64,000 nucleotides of DNA from Halichondria panicea. Taxonomy: Eukaryota; Porifera; Demospongiae; Suberitida; Halichondriidae. Below are positions 1 to 21,525 of the stretch, piece by piece. Under the pieces are notes generated by a model, which was not told the DNA's origin, did no database searches, and saw only the letters and a program-made list of their open reading frames with translations. Made by a program: the position numbers and the translations under genes. Each line of letters begins with the position of its first letter. Position 1 is the first letter of the stretch. Where the stretch lies: positions 6,179,839-6,243,838 of the forward strand of contig NC_087379.1 of the NCBI RefSeq assembly GCF_963675165.1, in the 5' to 3' direction.

Positions 1-591
1 GAGCAGAAAGCTATGAACATCAAGCAACAAGCTCAAATTAACGAGCAACAAGACGACCTCGCAGAGCAGAAAGCTTTAAACATCAAGCAATACGAAGAGA
101 TTCGAGCATTGAGAATGCAATTAAACACTGTAACAATGGTTAGTACTCCAGTCCTCGCTCTGACCAATTACCGATATCACCAGACAAACAATGTCAGGTG
201 GTACTCCCGCCCCGTCTACACACACCATCAGGGATACAAGATCTGTCTAGGAATTGATGCTATTAGAGGGCCTTACATGTATGCACGTAGTATAGGATTA
301 AATACCATCAAGGTGTATGTGTTTTTCATGAGGGGAGAGTTTGATGATTCACTAACATGGCCATTTCAAGGGGAGATCTCGATACAATTGCTCAACCAGG
401 TCAACAGTGAGCAAAATGTGAAATTTGAAATGAACTACAATAGATCGACAATGATAAAAATGTGCAGCAGAGTGACAAAGGAAGAGAGGGCAACTGATGG
501 ACAAGTGCAGGAGGAAAAATACCTAATGGAGACCAAGTACTTACAAAATGACACTCTTCTCTTCCAAATATGCAGTGCTAGACTAAATTAA
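1..591 (+). CDS. TRAF-like protein, C-terminal part (coiled coil and MATH/TRAF-C domain), 5' end outside window
   Basis: The frame is open from the first base and stops at 589-591. The first 45 or so residues are a Gln/Glu/Lys-rich heptad-like stretch (NIKQQAQINEQQDD, then NIKQYEEIRALRMQLN). A MATH (TRAF-C) domain follows, with VRWYSRPVYTHHQGYKICL, VYVFFMRGEFDDSLTWPF and GEISIQLLNQ. TRAF-type MATH domains trimerise and bind receptor tails or partner proteins in cytoplasmic signalling. A close paralogue, the pseudogene at 3906-5191, has the same end preceded by RING and TRAF zinc fingers, so those probably lie left of the window. No break is visible here, but the copy belongs to a partial duplication, so it may be an inactive fragment. 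Confidence 0.6.
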   Translation, partial: EQKAMNIKQQAQINEQQDDLAEQKALNIKQYEEIRALRMQLNTVTMVSTPVLALTNYRYHQTNNVRWYSRPVYTHHQGYKICLGIDAIRGPYMYARSIGLNTIKVYVFFMRGEFDDSLTWPFQGEISIQLLNQVNSEQNVKFEMNYNRSTMIKMCSRVTKEERATDGQVQEEKYLMETKYLQNDTLLFQICSARLN

Positions 592-770
592 TGAACTAAC
601 TCTACATAAGTATTATACAGAGCTTTAAATTGCGCATGCAGTAAGTGGCTCGAGTAAGCTGTGTATAGTGAACATGCAGTAAGGTTTATTCACAACGAAG
701 AATTTATAAGAAAATCTGCCATGTATGATAGAAACGAGATGTCATCAGAGTCATGCATAAATTATTTGAA

Positions 771-843
771 CGCTAGTGTGACTCACCCATTCCGATGTGT
801 GGGCAGAGGACATTGGGTGATGAGGAGGGTGGCGGGTGGATGG
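771..843 (-). pseudogene. Stray copy of a TLE exon 3' end with its splice donor
   Basis: This stretch closely matches 6511-6580, the 3' end of the TLE exon at 6526-6673 plus its donor and some intron. Just left of it, 610-700 resembles 5580-5690 in the neighbouring TLE intron. The segment is therefore part of a duplication that carried the TRAF-like 3' end and adjoining TLE DNA with internal deletion. It is too short to code and its homology ends near 843. Confidence 0.7.
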
Positions 844-1584
844 AAGGTGTACATGTATCTATCACGAATACGGCATGTTAGATCGCAATAAGGCATTATA
901 ACAGTGGTACAGTACATGGCTTACTGTTGGTAACCATGCAGCTGCTCCTTGAGAACGGAGAATCATGCAGGGATTCAATATCAACTCTATCTCCTCACCT
1001 TATAGTCTCGTATATATATACCCAGCTAGCCTCTTTTTCTGTTGCTACTTTTACAGTTGTATTGGTACAGCTAACTATATACCTGTACATAGTATAGACT
1101 TCACTGCAGTGGCCATGCTGTTATAATTTTTGTGCTGAGAAGCTTGATTGCATGGTTACTATATAGCTACATGCATGTAGACATGGTTTTTTTCTACAAT
1201 TCCATGCACCACCCACCACCACTTGAGTTGATAATAATAGTCATAATAAACATTAGAACAGAAGATGATGAGAGGGATACAGAGTGCATGAGGAGCTAAC
1301 AAACATGTACAGGGTAGCAGAAACATGGACACACTAACAGTCTACCACCCTCAGTCACTAGCACTATAGGAGCGTTCATTGATATATAGGAGAAGAAAGA
1401 ATTTAGTAGATCAGGAACCTGCAAGGGAGAATGAATACATTGTAAGTACAAGGCCAGAAAAACTGGTTTACATGCAGCGACAAGTCTTGTACAAATAGAT
1501 CTATATGTAGATTAACCTGGTTACTGCATGGTACTGGCAGTATTACCTGTTCAGTATAATATAGCTATTAAGAAAAGGTCTCAC
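844..1584. other. Region downstream of TLE with no recognised gene
   Basis: No convincing coding region or structured RNA is seen. The TLE 3' untranslated region (minus strand) must lie in this interval. The TLE stop codon is followed directly by a GTGAG donor-like sequence, so a 3' UTR intron is possible. Confidence 0.5.
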
Positions 1585-12205
<10,621 letters not shown>

Positions 12206-12614
12206 TATCTGATGATGGTCACAGGTTCAGTACACAGGTCCCGACCTCTCTCAGCTCAGTACAGAACAGGGCTCTCGCTATATCGATGTAACAGCACTAG
12301 TAACGCTGATGATTGTAAAGCAGATCCACGTAACTTAGGCAGCAAATTCGACTTCCTTCTGGTTTTTGCAACGCTCATTTAGAAGCCCACAAATGGCAGC
12401 CTTATTGCAACACATGAATGGACTCTAGTATGTAAATTCATTTGCTTGTCTGCTGCACTAATCATCATGTGTATAAACTAACTCTGCCTACAATAGCATA
12501 ACTTCACCTGACTTCAGGTGACCACAGGGAAACCGTATTCACTCTACTTATCCATTTGACCGTGAAGTAAAGTAATATTATAATTGAAAAAGACCACTAC
12601 AGTCTAGTCTAGTC
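12206..12614. promoter_or_regulatory. Shared upstream region of the divergent TLE and OPA1 genes
   Basis: TLE (minus) and OPA1 (plus) are head to head, with about 410 bp between the proposed start codons, so both core promoters and 5' UTRs must fit here. No convincing TATA box was identified. If the short first TLE exon is wrong, the interval reaches back to 11606, about 1 kb. Confidence 0.5.
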
Positions 12615-15600
12615 ATGTCTGTATTGCAACTTTGCAGAAGATCTAGCAGGAATTTTCAGCTTGCAGCAAGACATACAGCTCTAGTATCCATTGGATCACC
12701 ATCCTGTCAGCTTGCAAGTCCTCATGTCAGCCATCTCAAGGCACAGCAACTCAACTCTGCCCTCTACCACATACACAATGATCACAGATACTACAGCTCA
12801 TCATCTCCTAAGTCGTTTGCTACTAAATGGTTGATGAGGAGGGTGTATGCTGCTCTAGCACTCCTGGGCATCACGGGCGGAGCTCTAATCCTGGTGTGTT
12901 CAACTATACTGTAGGGATTGATGACAAAACGAACCACATCATACAATAATACGTACTTCTAAATAATAATGTTTGCAACAATCTATGCGTTAATTTATAA
13001 GCCTTCTACATTTCTGATTTGCAGTTATAAACAAGGGCATGATTCCATTGGAACCACATAAACTTATCTCTTGTGTGCTAACTACTGTAATAATACATTA
13101 GTAACACTATGTGTAGACTCCTACTATTAATAGCTCAACCCCTCAAAGATGTTATCTCTCCACACAGATCCAAAGTCAGGTACGCTCTGCAGCGGACAAG
13201 CTCTCGTGGGTGGAGAACCTCTACCCCTCCGAGATAGCTGGGAGGATGGGCCGAGGATTTGACTCCATGTCAGAGTGGCTCAAGTCATCTCCACAGGAGA
13301 GCAGCCCCGCCCACAGTGGAGGGGATGTCCCTAACAGGACCTCAAGGTGAGGTGCTAGTCAGCACAGCTGGTGATGAGTTAATGTCTAATGAACTCAGGA
13401 ATGTAGAATGCCCATCTCAATATTTTGGTAGTTATCCATTTATGTAAGTGTCTGTAGAATTTTCTAATAATTATTTCATTCCCTCCACACACACATCCAC
13501 ACAGACTTTCTGCAAGCTCAGCCTCGCCTTCCCGCATCAGCGAGTCCAAAGACAGACTACTCACTAGTGAGATTAAAGAGCTTCAGGCAAAACTGCAGTC
13601 CATAGAGAAAGACAACTACAAGCTTAGACAAGACTTGGCCAAGGCTTCTGGAGTGGACCCGAGCAAAATACGTGGAGGAAGAAAGGTGTGTTCCTCTCTT
13701 GTGGCCATTCCTAGCTATATTATGGCTACTACTCTCTAGTACTAGTAAAGAAGAGAAGATGTGTTACTAGTTTGCTCATGTGGCATGTGGTACAGATTCC
13801 TAAGAAGTCTATCCTCTAAATATGCGACACCAGGACTTCAACATAATTGTTCAACCTCCAAAAGAAACGACCTCTGGCTTCGTAAAATTTGAATAAGTAC
13901 AGTAGTTAAGTTCTCAGGGACTCCTGCTGTATTGCTTAAAATAAATACTGTGCCTTTGCAGTGTAGACTATACAGTAGAGCCCTATAGTTAGCCCATGTG
14001 TAGCTATAGCTATGCTTCTGCTATGTATTTATTAAATGTGTGCTGCAGCGGTCGCTGATTGAGATGTACACGGACATTCTGAATCTGCTCACTGACTTTG
14101 ATGCCAAGTCCAACAGGAAGGACGGGAAATTCATCAACACTCTGCCTCAGGTGAAGAAGTACATTAGCTAGCATATGCTGTAGAGTGTATTAGCATTATT
14201 TAACAGGAGCAATGAGTTGACCTCCATACACATTTCTTGCAGGTGGTGGTGGTTGGAGACCAGAGTGCTGGCAAGACGAGTGTCCTGGAGATGGTTGCTA
14301 ATGCTCGTATATTCCCACGGGGAGGAGGGGAGATGATGACTCGTAGTCCCACCATGGTTACCCTTAGCGACGGACCAGAGCATGTTGCAATATTCCACGG
14401 TAGCAGTAAGGTGGGTTACAAATCGCTACATAGCTGCTGTCTAGTTGATAGGCATGCTTTTCAAGAATATACTTGTAAAATATTTCGTAACTTTAATATT
14501 TCAGGAACTAACCATTAATATGATCTTGCTCTGCTCCTGTCCACAGGTGTATGATCTCACCAAGGAGAGGGACCTTTGTGCCATCCGCACCGAGATTGAG
14601 CGTCAGATGAGAGTCAGCGTCCAATCAGGGAAGACCGTGAGCTCTCAGCCCATCTCCCTCACCGTGTACGGACCCCACCTCAAGAGAATGGTCCTGGTTG
14701 ACCTCCCAGGAATCATCAGTGTGAGTGTCATGTAGGGTTGGTAGATCATGTTTTGAGCATTAGCAAGGGCGTATATACGCCCTTGGCATTAGGTACATTT
14801 TTGTGTGAGAATTATTATGATTATTATTATAAATTTATAAATTATTATGTGTGAGAAATTATGCTGGCATAATATATGGCACCTTCTAAACAAAATTAAT
14901 GTGAGAATAATAGGCAGGATTTCGGTAATAAGTTTGTAAGAGTACTACGGGTAATTTCTCAGGTTGGTGGATAATTATCTCGACACGATTTGAGTCATAG
15001 TTTCATGCTCAGCTCTGTATGGCATTAGAATGGGTTGTAGTCTACATGGACCTGTATATTGTGCTTGTGGTTTACACTATGGGAATAAGAGAGGATAAAG
15101 AAATATAGACAGTGTCTTAAGCATAATCTACCCACCCCTAGCCACACTGGCATGTGACTGTACACTCACATCATGTGACTGTGTATATCTGTACAGACTG
15201 TGACCACTGGTATGGCTGTTAACACAAGAGAAGATATCATCAAAATGTGCAGGTGCGTTGTGTGTGGTGACTGTAGTGTGGAAAGTGTCTAGTATGTAAT
15301 TCCTGTTCCTCCACAGACAGTACATGCAGAACCCAAACGCCATCATCATGTGCATACAAGGTAAGTGCTGTAATTGAAGCAAATACGATAATCTCATAAC
15401 CATACGACTATAAGCCTTATGCATTTGTACATGTATGTACTTTGTACTGTGTTCTTTAAGGGATCAGGTAGTAAATTGAAGTCCAAATTCTGGATGTCAC
15501 TGTTACCATGCAATAGTGTATGTGCAGATTAGCATATTGCAACAGTATAATTATTAGTGGCAGATCTCTGCTGGTATAATCTCGTTTATCAGTGCTCTTG

Positions 15601-18600
15601 AGACATGGATTTCAATTCACTGGCCAGATTCCTTTCCATTAGTACGATTGTTGTGACTTTGGCAGGGCAGGTGATATTGAAAAGCACATTGGCATGTGTA
15701 ATGTTTATGTACATGCACTTGACTCAGTATCACTACGTACTTGTAACATCGACCATTGAAGGAATACAGCTTGTGTGCAATGGTCTATTGTGTTCATTAT
15801 TAATTAATTGTACAGTTTATCATTGTACAGTTTAGTTTCATCCAACCTCTGACCTATATAGTGTCCTGCCAGCGTATAATTATATAATGATGTTATTATC
15901 TTACAGATGGTTCGGTGGATGCTGAGAGGAGCATAGTGACAGACATTGTCAGTCAGATGGACCCAGAAGGTTCCTATAGATTGCCTGTACTGTCCGAACT
16001 ATTATTGTTGTATTAGTGTGTACCCTCAATACCTACACAGCCTTGTCCTCGCGACTGCCTTACTTTTGTTGAAGGAACCTCAAAACTCTAGCTTGTCGTG
16101 ATTCTAGTGATGGTATTAATTGTCTCTCTTTTCTCCAGGCTCTCGTACGATATTTGTGCTCACCAAAGTTGACCTGGCGGAGAAGGGTGGAGTCAAACAA
16201 GACAGGGTGAGTGTTTGTGACCAATCAGATTGATGCTATAATTATAACTGATTACCCCTGCAGATGCTCTCAATTCTGGATGGCCAGTTGTTTCCAATGA
16301 AGGCCCTTGGATACTATGCCGTGGTTACTGGGAGAGGTATATGTTCTATAGTACTTACATAATTATATGAACTGACTCAGTAGCATGTTTTGTGTAGGGC
16401 TAAGGCTCTTGTCAAATTGACGTGTTTCTGTGCTCGTAGGTAACAGTGGGGAGGGCATTGATGAGATACACAAGTACGAGAGAGACTACTTTGCTCGCTC
16501 CAAACTATTCCAGTGAGTCCCCTCTTCCCCCCTAGCTACTTAGCTGCCTAGCTGCCTGCCTACCTCACATGCATGGTGTACTGTAAATATAATGCAGGAA
16601 TGGTATGCTGAGAGAATCCCAGCTGTCCACACGTAACATGGTGACGGCTGTGACGGAAGAGTTCTGGAAGATGGTCCGGGGGTCCATCAACGATCAGGCA
16701 CTTCACTTCAAGAGTGAGAGTTGTAGCTAGTGAATGATTGCAGAGTAGTACTGTACAAGTACATGTACATGCAGGGTGACTAGGTTATGTAACGTGTAGT
16801 TTCTCAACCCAAATGCAGCTCTGCGGTACAACCTAGAGGCTGAGTGGCGTAATAGGTACCCTGGGGGAAGGACACTGGACAGAGACGACCTTTTTGAGCT
16901 GGGCAAAGCAGATATCTTGACCGAGGTCGCCAGTCTGCAGGTGAGGGGATACTGTACACATACGTAGGTATGAACAATTACAAAATCTGTAGTTCAGTTT
17001 TTAGAAATAAGAATGTGCATTCTATTTGACAGTTGAGTTTTATTATAACCTTTAAATTGTTTAATTTGAAAAGGAACATTTTCTTCATTAGAGGAGTTCA
17101 AAACTCCCCTCCATGTATTATTTCTGCTGTAGGTTCTCCCACCCAACAAGTGGGAGATGATTCTGAGCGAGGGACTCTGGGACAGAATGGCCCCCAAAGT
17201 GTTGGACATCTTTATGGCAGCTGCTCAAGGACGTTCGCCAGGGTGAGGGGTGATATAGTGTCATTGTGTGGGATTTCATTTTGTAATGGATGCCATGGTT
17301 GTATAGTGTATATCATACCAATAGCGTACCTAACACTAAAACATTATTTCATGATTCATTCAGAGAATTCAACACATCAGCTGATATCCAACTGCATAAG
17401 TGGGCTGACAGCCAAGAGCTGGCGAAGCTGTGCACTGAGGTATGTACCTGTGTTACATGAGCTCACACTGAGCACCTTTGACTGCATGGGCATGCATTTT
17501 TGTCAGTGGCTTTAAACATTAATGATAATTACGGTTTGTGGTTATTATTTAGAGACATACATCACTCGTGTACACGCAGTGACACACGTACACACTGTTC
17601 TCAGGTTGGTCTGGAGACAATGTTTGAACAGCTACACACCAAACTGGAGGATGGGGGAGAGGGAGGGGCCAATCGGTTCCACTCCCTGAGTCAGGGCCTT
17701 CGTGAGGAGATAGAGAGACTGGGCAGGACACAACACCAGTGGGAGGGGTACAACGTCGATCAGCTGGTACGTCTGTGGAAAGGAGCAGGGTGTCATACAG
17801 GGGGGGAAGGGGGATATCCCCCCTAGCTCAAATTCCCCCCCCCCTTTCAATTATGACTGAGTGTCCATAGCTGGGTATTGAAATAACAGTTGATCTTTTT
17901 TTAGCAACATTTTCTGGTTACTTTTCTCATTTCCCCCCTCTACTTCAAAATCCTGTATGACACGCTGAGGAGTAACAGTTTTTTTAGAGATAATAATTAT
18001 CATTGACAAACTAACTTCACCCTCTCTCCCCCCACAGAAATACGTTCAGATGTCAGCACTGGATGACAAGGACGTCCAGACAGCGGAACAGTGGGAAGCA
18101 GCCGTCCAGTTCATGAGCTCCTCTCTTAAGAAGCAGATACGAGTGGCAGAGGAGGAGATGCAGAGGATGGAGGGACCCACGTCTTATTACGATCGCTGGA
18201 TCAGGTGGAAGGGGCAGAATGAGTTGGAGATCAAGAGGCAAGCCGTCGCTAATGAACTCAATAACTTCCTACGAGCAGAGCCGGTGAGGGTGTGTGTGTG
18301 TTTGCGGAGGATTTCATTCAGTTATCACACTCGACATTGTCTGACTATTCACATGGTTACACTCTCTCTTAATTAATGCTCCTCACACAGTCCCACCCGA
18401 ACAAGCTCTACGCTGATGAAGTGATGACAGTGCAGAGAGTGCTCAAGACCAACGGATATTCTGTCTCTGAAGAGGATGTCAGTCAATTTAATCTATGCAT
18501 TGCATGCTCATAATTATTTGCCCTCTGTGTGCATGTAACTTTGTATGATATGAAATGTGTTGGCATTGACCTTTTTAGCATTTTTTAAGTATAACTTTTC

Positions 18601-19916
18601 TTGTGTTATCCTATGCTCTCTGCATGCCAGTAAACGCTATTGTGATTTCTCTTGACAGGTACAGTACGTGTGGGAGCGTGTGTACGACCTCCACTTTCTA
18701 CGAGAGGCTGAGGAAGTGGCCAACAAGTGTCAGTGGGGGTTCAACCTACGCCACCACAGCACTGAGGTACATTTGGTTGTCCCTTTGATGTGGCTTTGTC
18801 TGTATCACTATGCCTATAATTATACTAACGGATGTAATAGTAGTTAAAGTGCCTCGATGGTGTTTTGCACATCGTTTGTACATGTAGGATGTATTTTTAG
18901 CTGCTACGTGGGATGTGAGCTTCTATAGTATGGTTATAGCACCTTGGACTTTGTATCCAAAAATCTGAGTTCAAGCCTCGGCACGACTTTTATTTTTTAC
19001 ACATGCTTAATTGTCATTCTGTTTCTATATAGTACACGTGTTCGGAGGTAGAGTTTTTCTGGCGAGTGGAGCAGGTCATCAAGAGCTCGGCCCGTACACT
19101 CAGAGTACAGATACTGGACAGAGAGGGTGAGTCATTCACTTAAGAGTCATGTGAAGGTCATGTGACTATATCATGCAGTGCGACAGCTAGAGCAACAGGT
19201 GAAGACAACACTGGACTCCATTGCTGGGGATGAGGGGAGAAAGAGAGAGGTGATCAGGGGAGATGCCGTGGACAAGGCAGAGCAACTAAGTGAGTTTGCT
19301 TTGTCTACCATTCAACTAAACTAATTTTGAAATTTGAGTGTCTTTAGATTTGGTGGTTTGGAGGATATGTACCGTATAGCGCGAAATTTTCAAAGGGCTT
19401 AATTTTCGCTGTTTTTGTGGGTATTAGTAGCAATCCTACACGAAAATTAAGTCCATGAATATTGGAATTATCTGCTAAACGTGTACAGATTAAAGACGTG
19501 ACTTCCGGTACGCAGTCATCTCACGAACATTGTGCAACGAAATGCTTTTAGAGGAATTATCAGTTCCTCGAAAGAACATTTCGAGCTACAATGTATACAG
19601 TATTTTAAAATTATTAGCTTTGGTTTTGTTTAAAGTCCCATCGCATTGGCTACCGTATAGCAGGTAATTTTCGTGGGGTAAAATATTCGTTATTTTTGTA
19701 GGCAAGCTGATCGACCTCCACGAAATTTTTCCCTTACCGGAACGCATGCAATGCAGTGCAGGCAATGAAATCAAACGAAATGTTACGCACGAAAATCACA
19801 GTTTTTGAGTTAAACAAATTTTTTAGCTGACGAAAATTACCCGCTATACAGTATGTATAAGCCTCTCATTCTCACTCCATCTCCAACACACACACACACA
19901 CACGCACGCACACACA

Positions 19917-19985
<69 letters not shown>

Positions 19986-20054
19986 CAAGTGCGTATGATT
20001 CAAGAGAAGTTGGACACATTCAGAGAAGCACTCAAGACACAACAAAGAGACTGA
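12615..20054 (+). CDS. OPA1: Mitochondrial dynamin-like GTPase OPA1
   Basis: Exons: 12615-12893, 13168-13346, 13505-13685, 14049-14150, 14243-14410, 14547-14720, 15197-15252, 15317-15360, 15907-15969, 16139-16206, 16264-16336, 16440-16512, 16598-16713, 16819-16940, 17133-17242, 17364-17439, 17605-17766, 18038-18283, 18391-18477, 18659-18766, 19033-19126, 19179-19289, 19984-20054. All are GT-AG and in phase, giving 920 aa (human 960). Residues 1-70 are Arg/Ser-rich with few acids, like a mitochondrial presequence, and a membrane segment lies at about 77-95. A coiled coil (about 160-210) precedes the GTPase domain: GDQSAGKTS at 252-260, Thr280 in MMTRSP, DLPG at 355-358, TKVD at 424-427. The rest follows the OPA1 stalk and paddle and ends in the family-typical [12 protein letters not shown]. 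Family role: inner-membrane fusion and cristae shape. This is the only complete copy in the window; many relics of its exons lie downstream. Confidence 0.95.
14764..14785. repeat. Short perfect palindrome in OPA1 intron 6
   Basis: A 22-bp self-complementary sequence (arm CAAGGGCGTAT) within the intron. It may be a scar of a small hairpin element. No flanking target duplication was recognised. Confidence 0.4.
17786..17967. mobile_element. 182-bp non-autonomous DNA element with terminal inverted repeats, in OPA1 intron 17
   Basis: The ends are CAGGGTGTCATACAGG and the near-perfect reverse complement CCTGTATGACACGCTG. AGGAG is repeated on both sides (17781-17785 and 17968-17972). The duplicated copy of this intron at 44666-44749 lacks the element and has a single AGGAG, so the insertion (or less likely a precise excision) postdates the 10-kb duplication. 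It has no coding capacity. The CAGG-type ends recall hAT-like elements, but a 5-bp duplication is shorter than the usual 8, so the family is left open. Confidence 0.75.
18930..18988 (+). pseudogene. tRNA-Gln-like relic in OPA1 intron 20
   Basis: GGACTTTGTATCC forms a Gln-type anticodon arm (TTG) and GAGTTCAAGCCTC a T arm. The 5' acceptor and D-arm part is mostly lost. The paralogous intron at 45613-45685 keeps a more complete version. Confidence 0.6.
19370..19602. mobile_element. MITE of the CCGTATAGCGCGAAATTT family in OPA1 intron 22
   Basis: It begins ACCGTATAGCGCGAAATTTT and ends in a diverged inverted version of this near 19602. It resembles better preserved elements at 36302-36505 and 41570-41862. 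There is no coding sequence. The copy in the paralogous intron (46029-46256) has lost its left tip. Confidence 0.6.
19653..19851. mobile_element. MITE with TA target duplication in OPA1 intron 22
   Basis: Ends CCGTATAGCAGGTAATTTTC and the inverted GAAAATTACCCGCTATACAG, each bordered by TA (19651-19652 and 19852-19853). TA flanks are typical of Tc1/mariner-type non-autonomous elements. A second copy occupies 46301-46476 at the same place in the duplicated intron. Confidence 0.7.
19885..19982. repeat. (CA)n microsatellite next to the last OPA1 acceptor
   Basis: About 98 bp of CA repeat with a few interruptions runs up to the CAG of the exon 23 acceptor at 19984, in place of a normal pyrimidine tract. 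The duplicated copy at 46506-46528 is only about a quarter as long. Confidence 0.9.
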
Positions 20055-20571
20055 ATGAACCCTCTATAATTATAGTAACTTCCGTTTGTATGTATACAGT
20101 AATACTGATTGATTCATTTAGTGATTGTTCATAACTGCATGTAGATCATTAATATCTCACTGTATAATTATTTGTAATTGTTGTGTATAGTTCCAAATTA
20201 ATTTTACAGCATGCATGCATGTACAATTTAGAGTTTCTTCGCGTTTATTATACAGCATCACTCTAGACTTATGCTCTTTAAGTTATTATCTAATCTTGGT
20301 AACAATGGTTGTCAAAACTGTGGGTGCATGGTATACATATTTGTAATGTTGAACTGTGTGGATGTAACTATAATAGAGCTACAGTATAATTAATCCTGTA
20401 TATATATATAGCCATTGCAGTTCAATGTACACGTGTTAATTCTGTACAGCTCTATAATTATGGTTAAAGGCATGTGAGTGAAGTATACTTATATAACAAC
20501 ACACACACAATCATGCACACACACATGCATGCATGCACATGCATGCACACTTGCTGTGAAGTTGCGTGCAG
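20055..20571. other. OPA1 3' flank, no gene
   Basis: Nothing coding is seen. The interval is almost identical to 46601-47120 in the duplicated block. It holds the OPA1 3' UTR and GCATGC-rich simple sequence. Confidence 0.5.
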
Positions 20572-20690
20572 GTAGTGTTGGTTGGAGACCATGCAGAGTG
20601 TCCTGGGGATGGTTGCTAATTCTCGCGAGGAGGATGATGACTCGTATATAGCCAGCAGCAGGCCAGAGCATGTTGCAATGATATCTCGAA
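20572..20690 (+). pseudogene. Relic of OPA1 exon 5 (G1 motif exon)
   Basis: The relic starts after a GCAG acceptor with the GTAGTGTTGGTTGGAGACC beginning of exon 5. It keeps scattered matches through the GGATGGTTGCTAAT and GATGATGACTCGTA parts. The P-loop codons are deleted, so it cannot encode a GTPase. Its twin in the duplicated block is 47121-47239. Confidence 0.7.
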
Positions 20691-21299
20691 TAGCCAATGC
20701 CCATGGAACTACACGCATTGCACATAATTACCTATAATACTGTGCAGTGTCGGATTCTAATGTGATGCATGCATGCATGCATGTTCTTTTGATTGCAAAT
20801 TGCCAGTTTTAACACAAATTGCAATCGAAAGATCTAGAAACGCAAAGATTGAGCATGCCGCATGCAATTTACTATAGTTAGCGATCGGGCTTGTATACAG
20901 TGTCAAATGCATGCGAAATCCGGTATACGATACCGTTATAATTACATAATCTGTTTGAGTGAACTAGACACTTCTTAATTGTTAATGCGACAGTGGTTAA
21001 AATTACACATGTTGAAACTTGTAGATGCATGATCTTCAAGGCGACTGTTTTCTAAAGTTATCGCGTCAACGCGCCTAGGGTGAATATGCAGTCTGGCACT
21101 AAAAATTCATTTGAAGTAGTCCTTTGAAATCCAAGTTTGATATTTCAGAGAGAACGCAATGAGTACACCTCCTGCTCTTTGAGATGATTCTAGGGTAAGA
21201 TGATTCCAGCGGCCTGGTTCGAGCTACCAACTGCTGCGTAAGCGTGGGGTAATAACGATTACATCATCGTAAATACGCCTGGATGACCACACCCATCGT

Positions 21300-21525
21300 T
21301 TCCAAAATTGAATTCTCTGGCTTGAATTTGGCGGTGAGTCTGAGTACAGTATCTAGTATGGGTCTATGGTGTCACTGTACTAGATCTAGGATACGTGAGG
21401 ATTATGTGTAGATTTAATAATTATGTTTAGTGCATTTATTTGACACAACAATGTCCAATTTTCCCTTGCAGATATTAAACAAAGAGTAACAATTAAGCCT
21501 TAGCCTTCTTACGGCACTCAACACT
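21300..21525 (+). promoter_or_regulatory. 5' UTR with an intron, upstream of the first TRIM-NHL gene
   Basis: A non-coding exon ends in GCG followed by GTGAGT (donor at 21334). A pyrimidine-rich acceptor CCCTTGCAG ends at 21481, leaving a short second 5' UTR segment before the ATG at 21526. The same arrangement is present at 48290-48522. The upstream exon differs from the one used by the other five TRIM copies, so the array has two promoter types. Confidence 0.5.

Noticed and set aside
19885-19982. Regularly spaced short repeats that could suggest a CRISPR-like array
   Set aside because: It is a plain dinucleotide repeat in animal DNA with no spacers.
19837-20019. Open frame rich in alternating Cys and Val over the CA repeat
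   Set aside because: It is the translation of a dinucleotide microsatellite. The same applies to 53795-54049.
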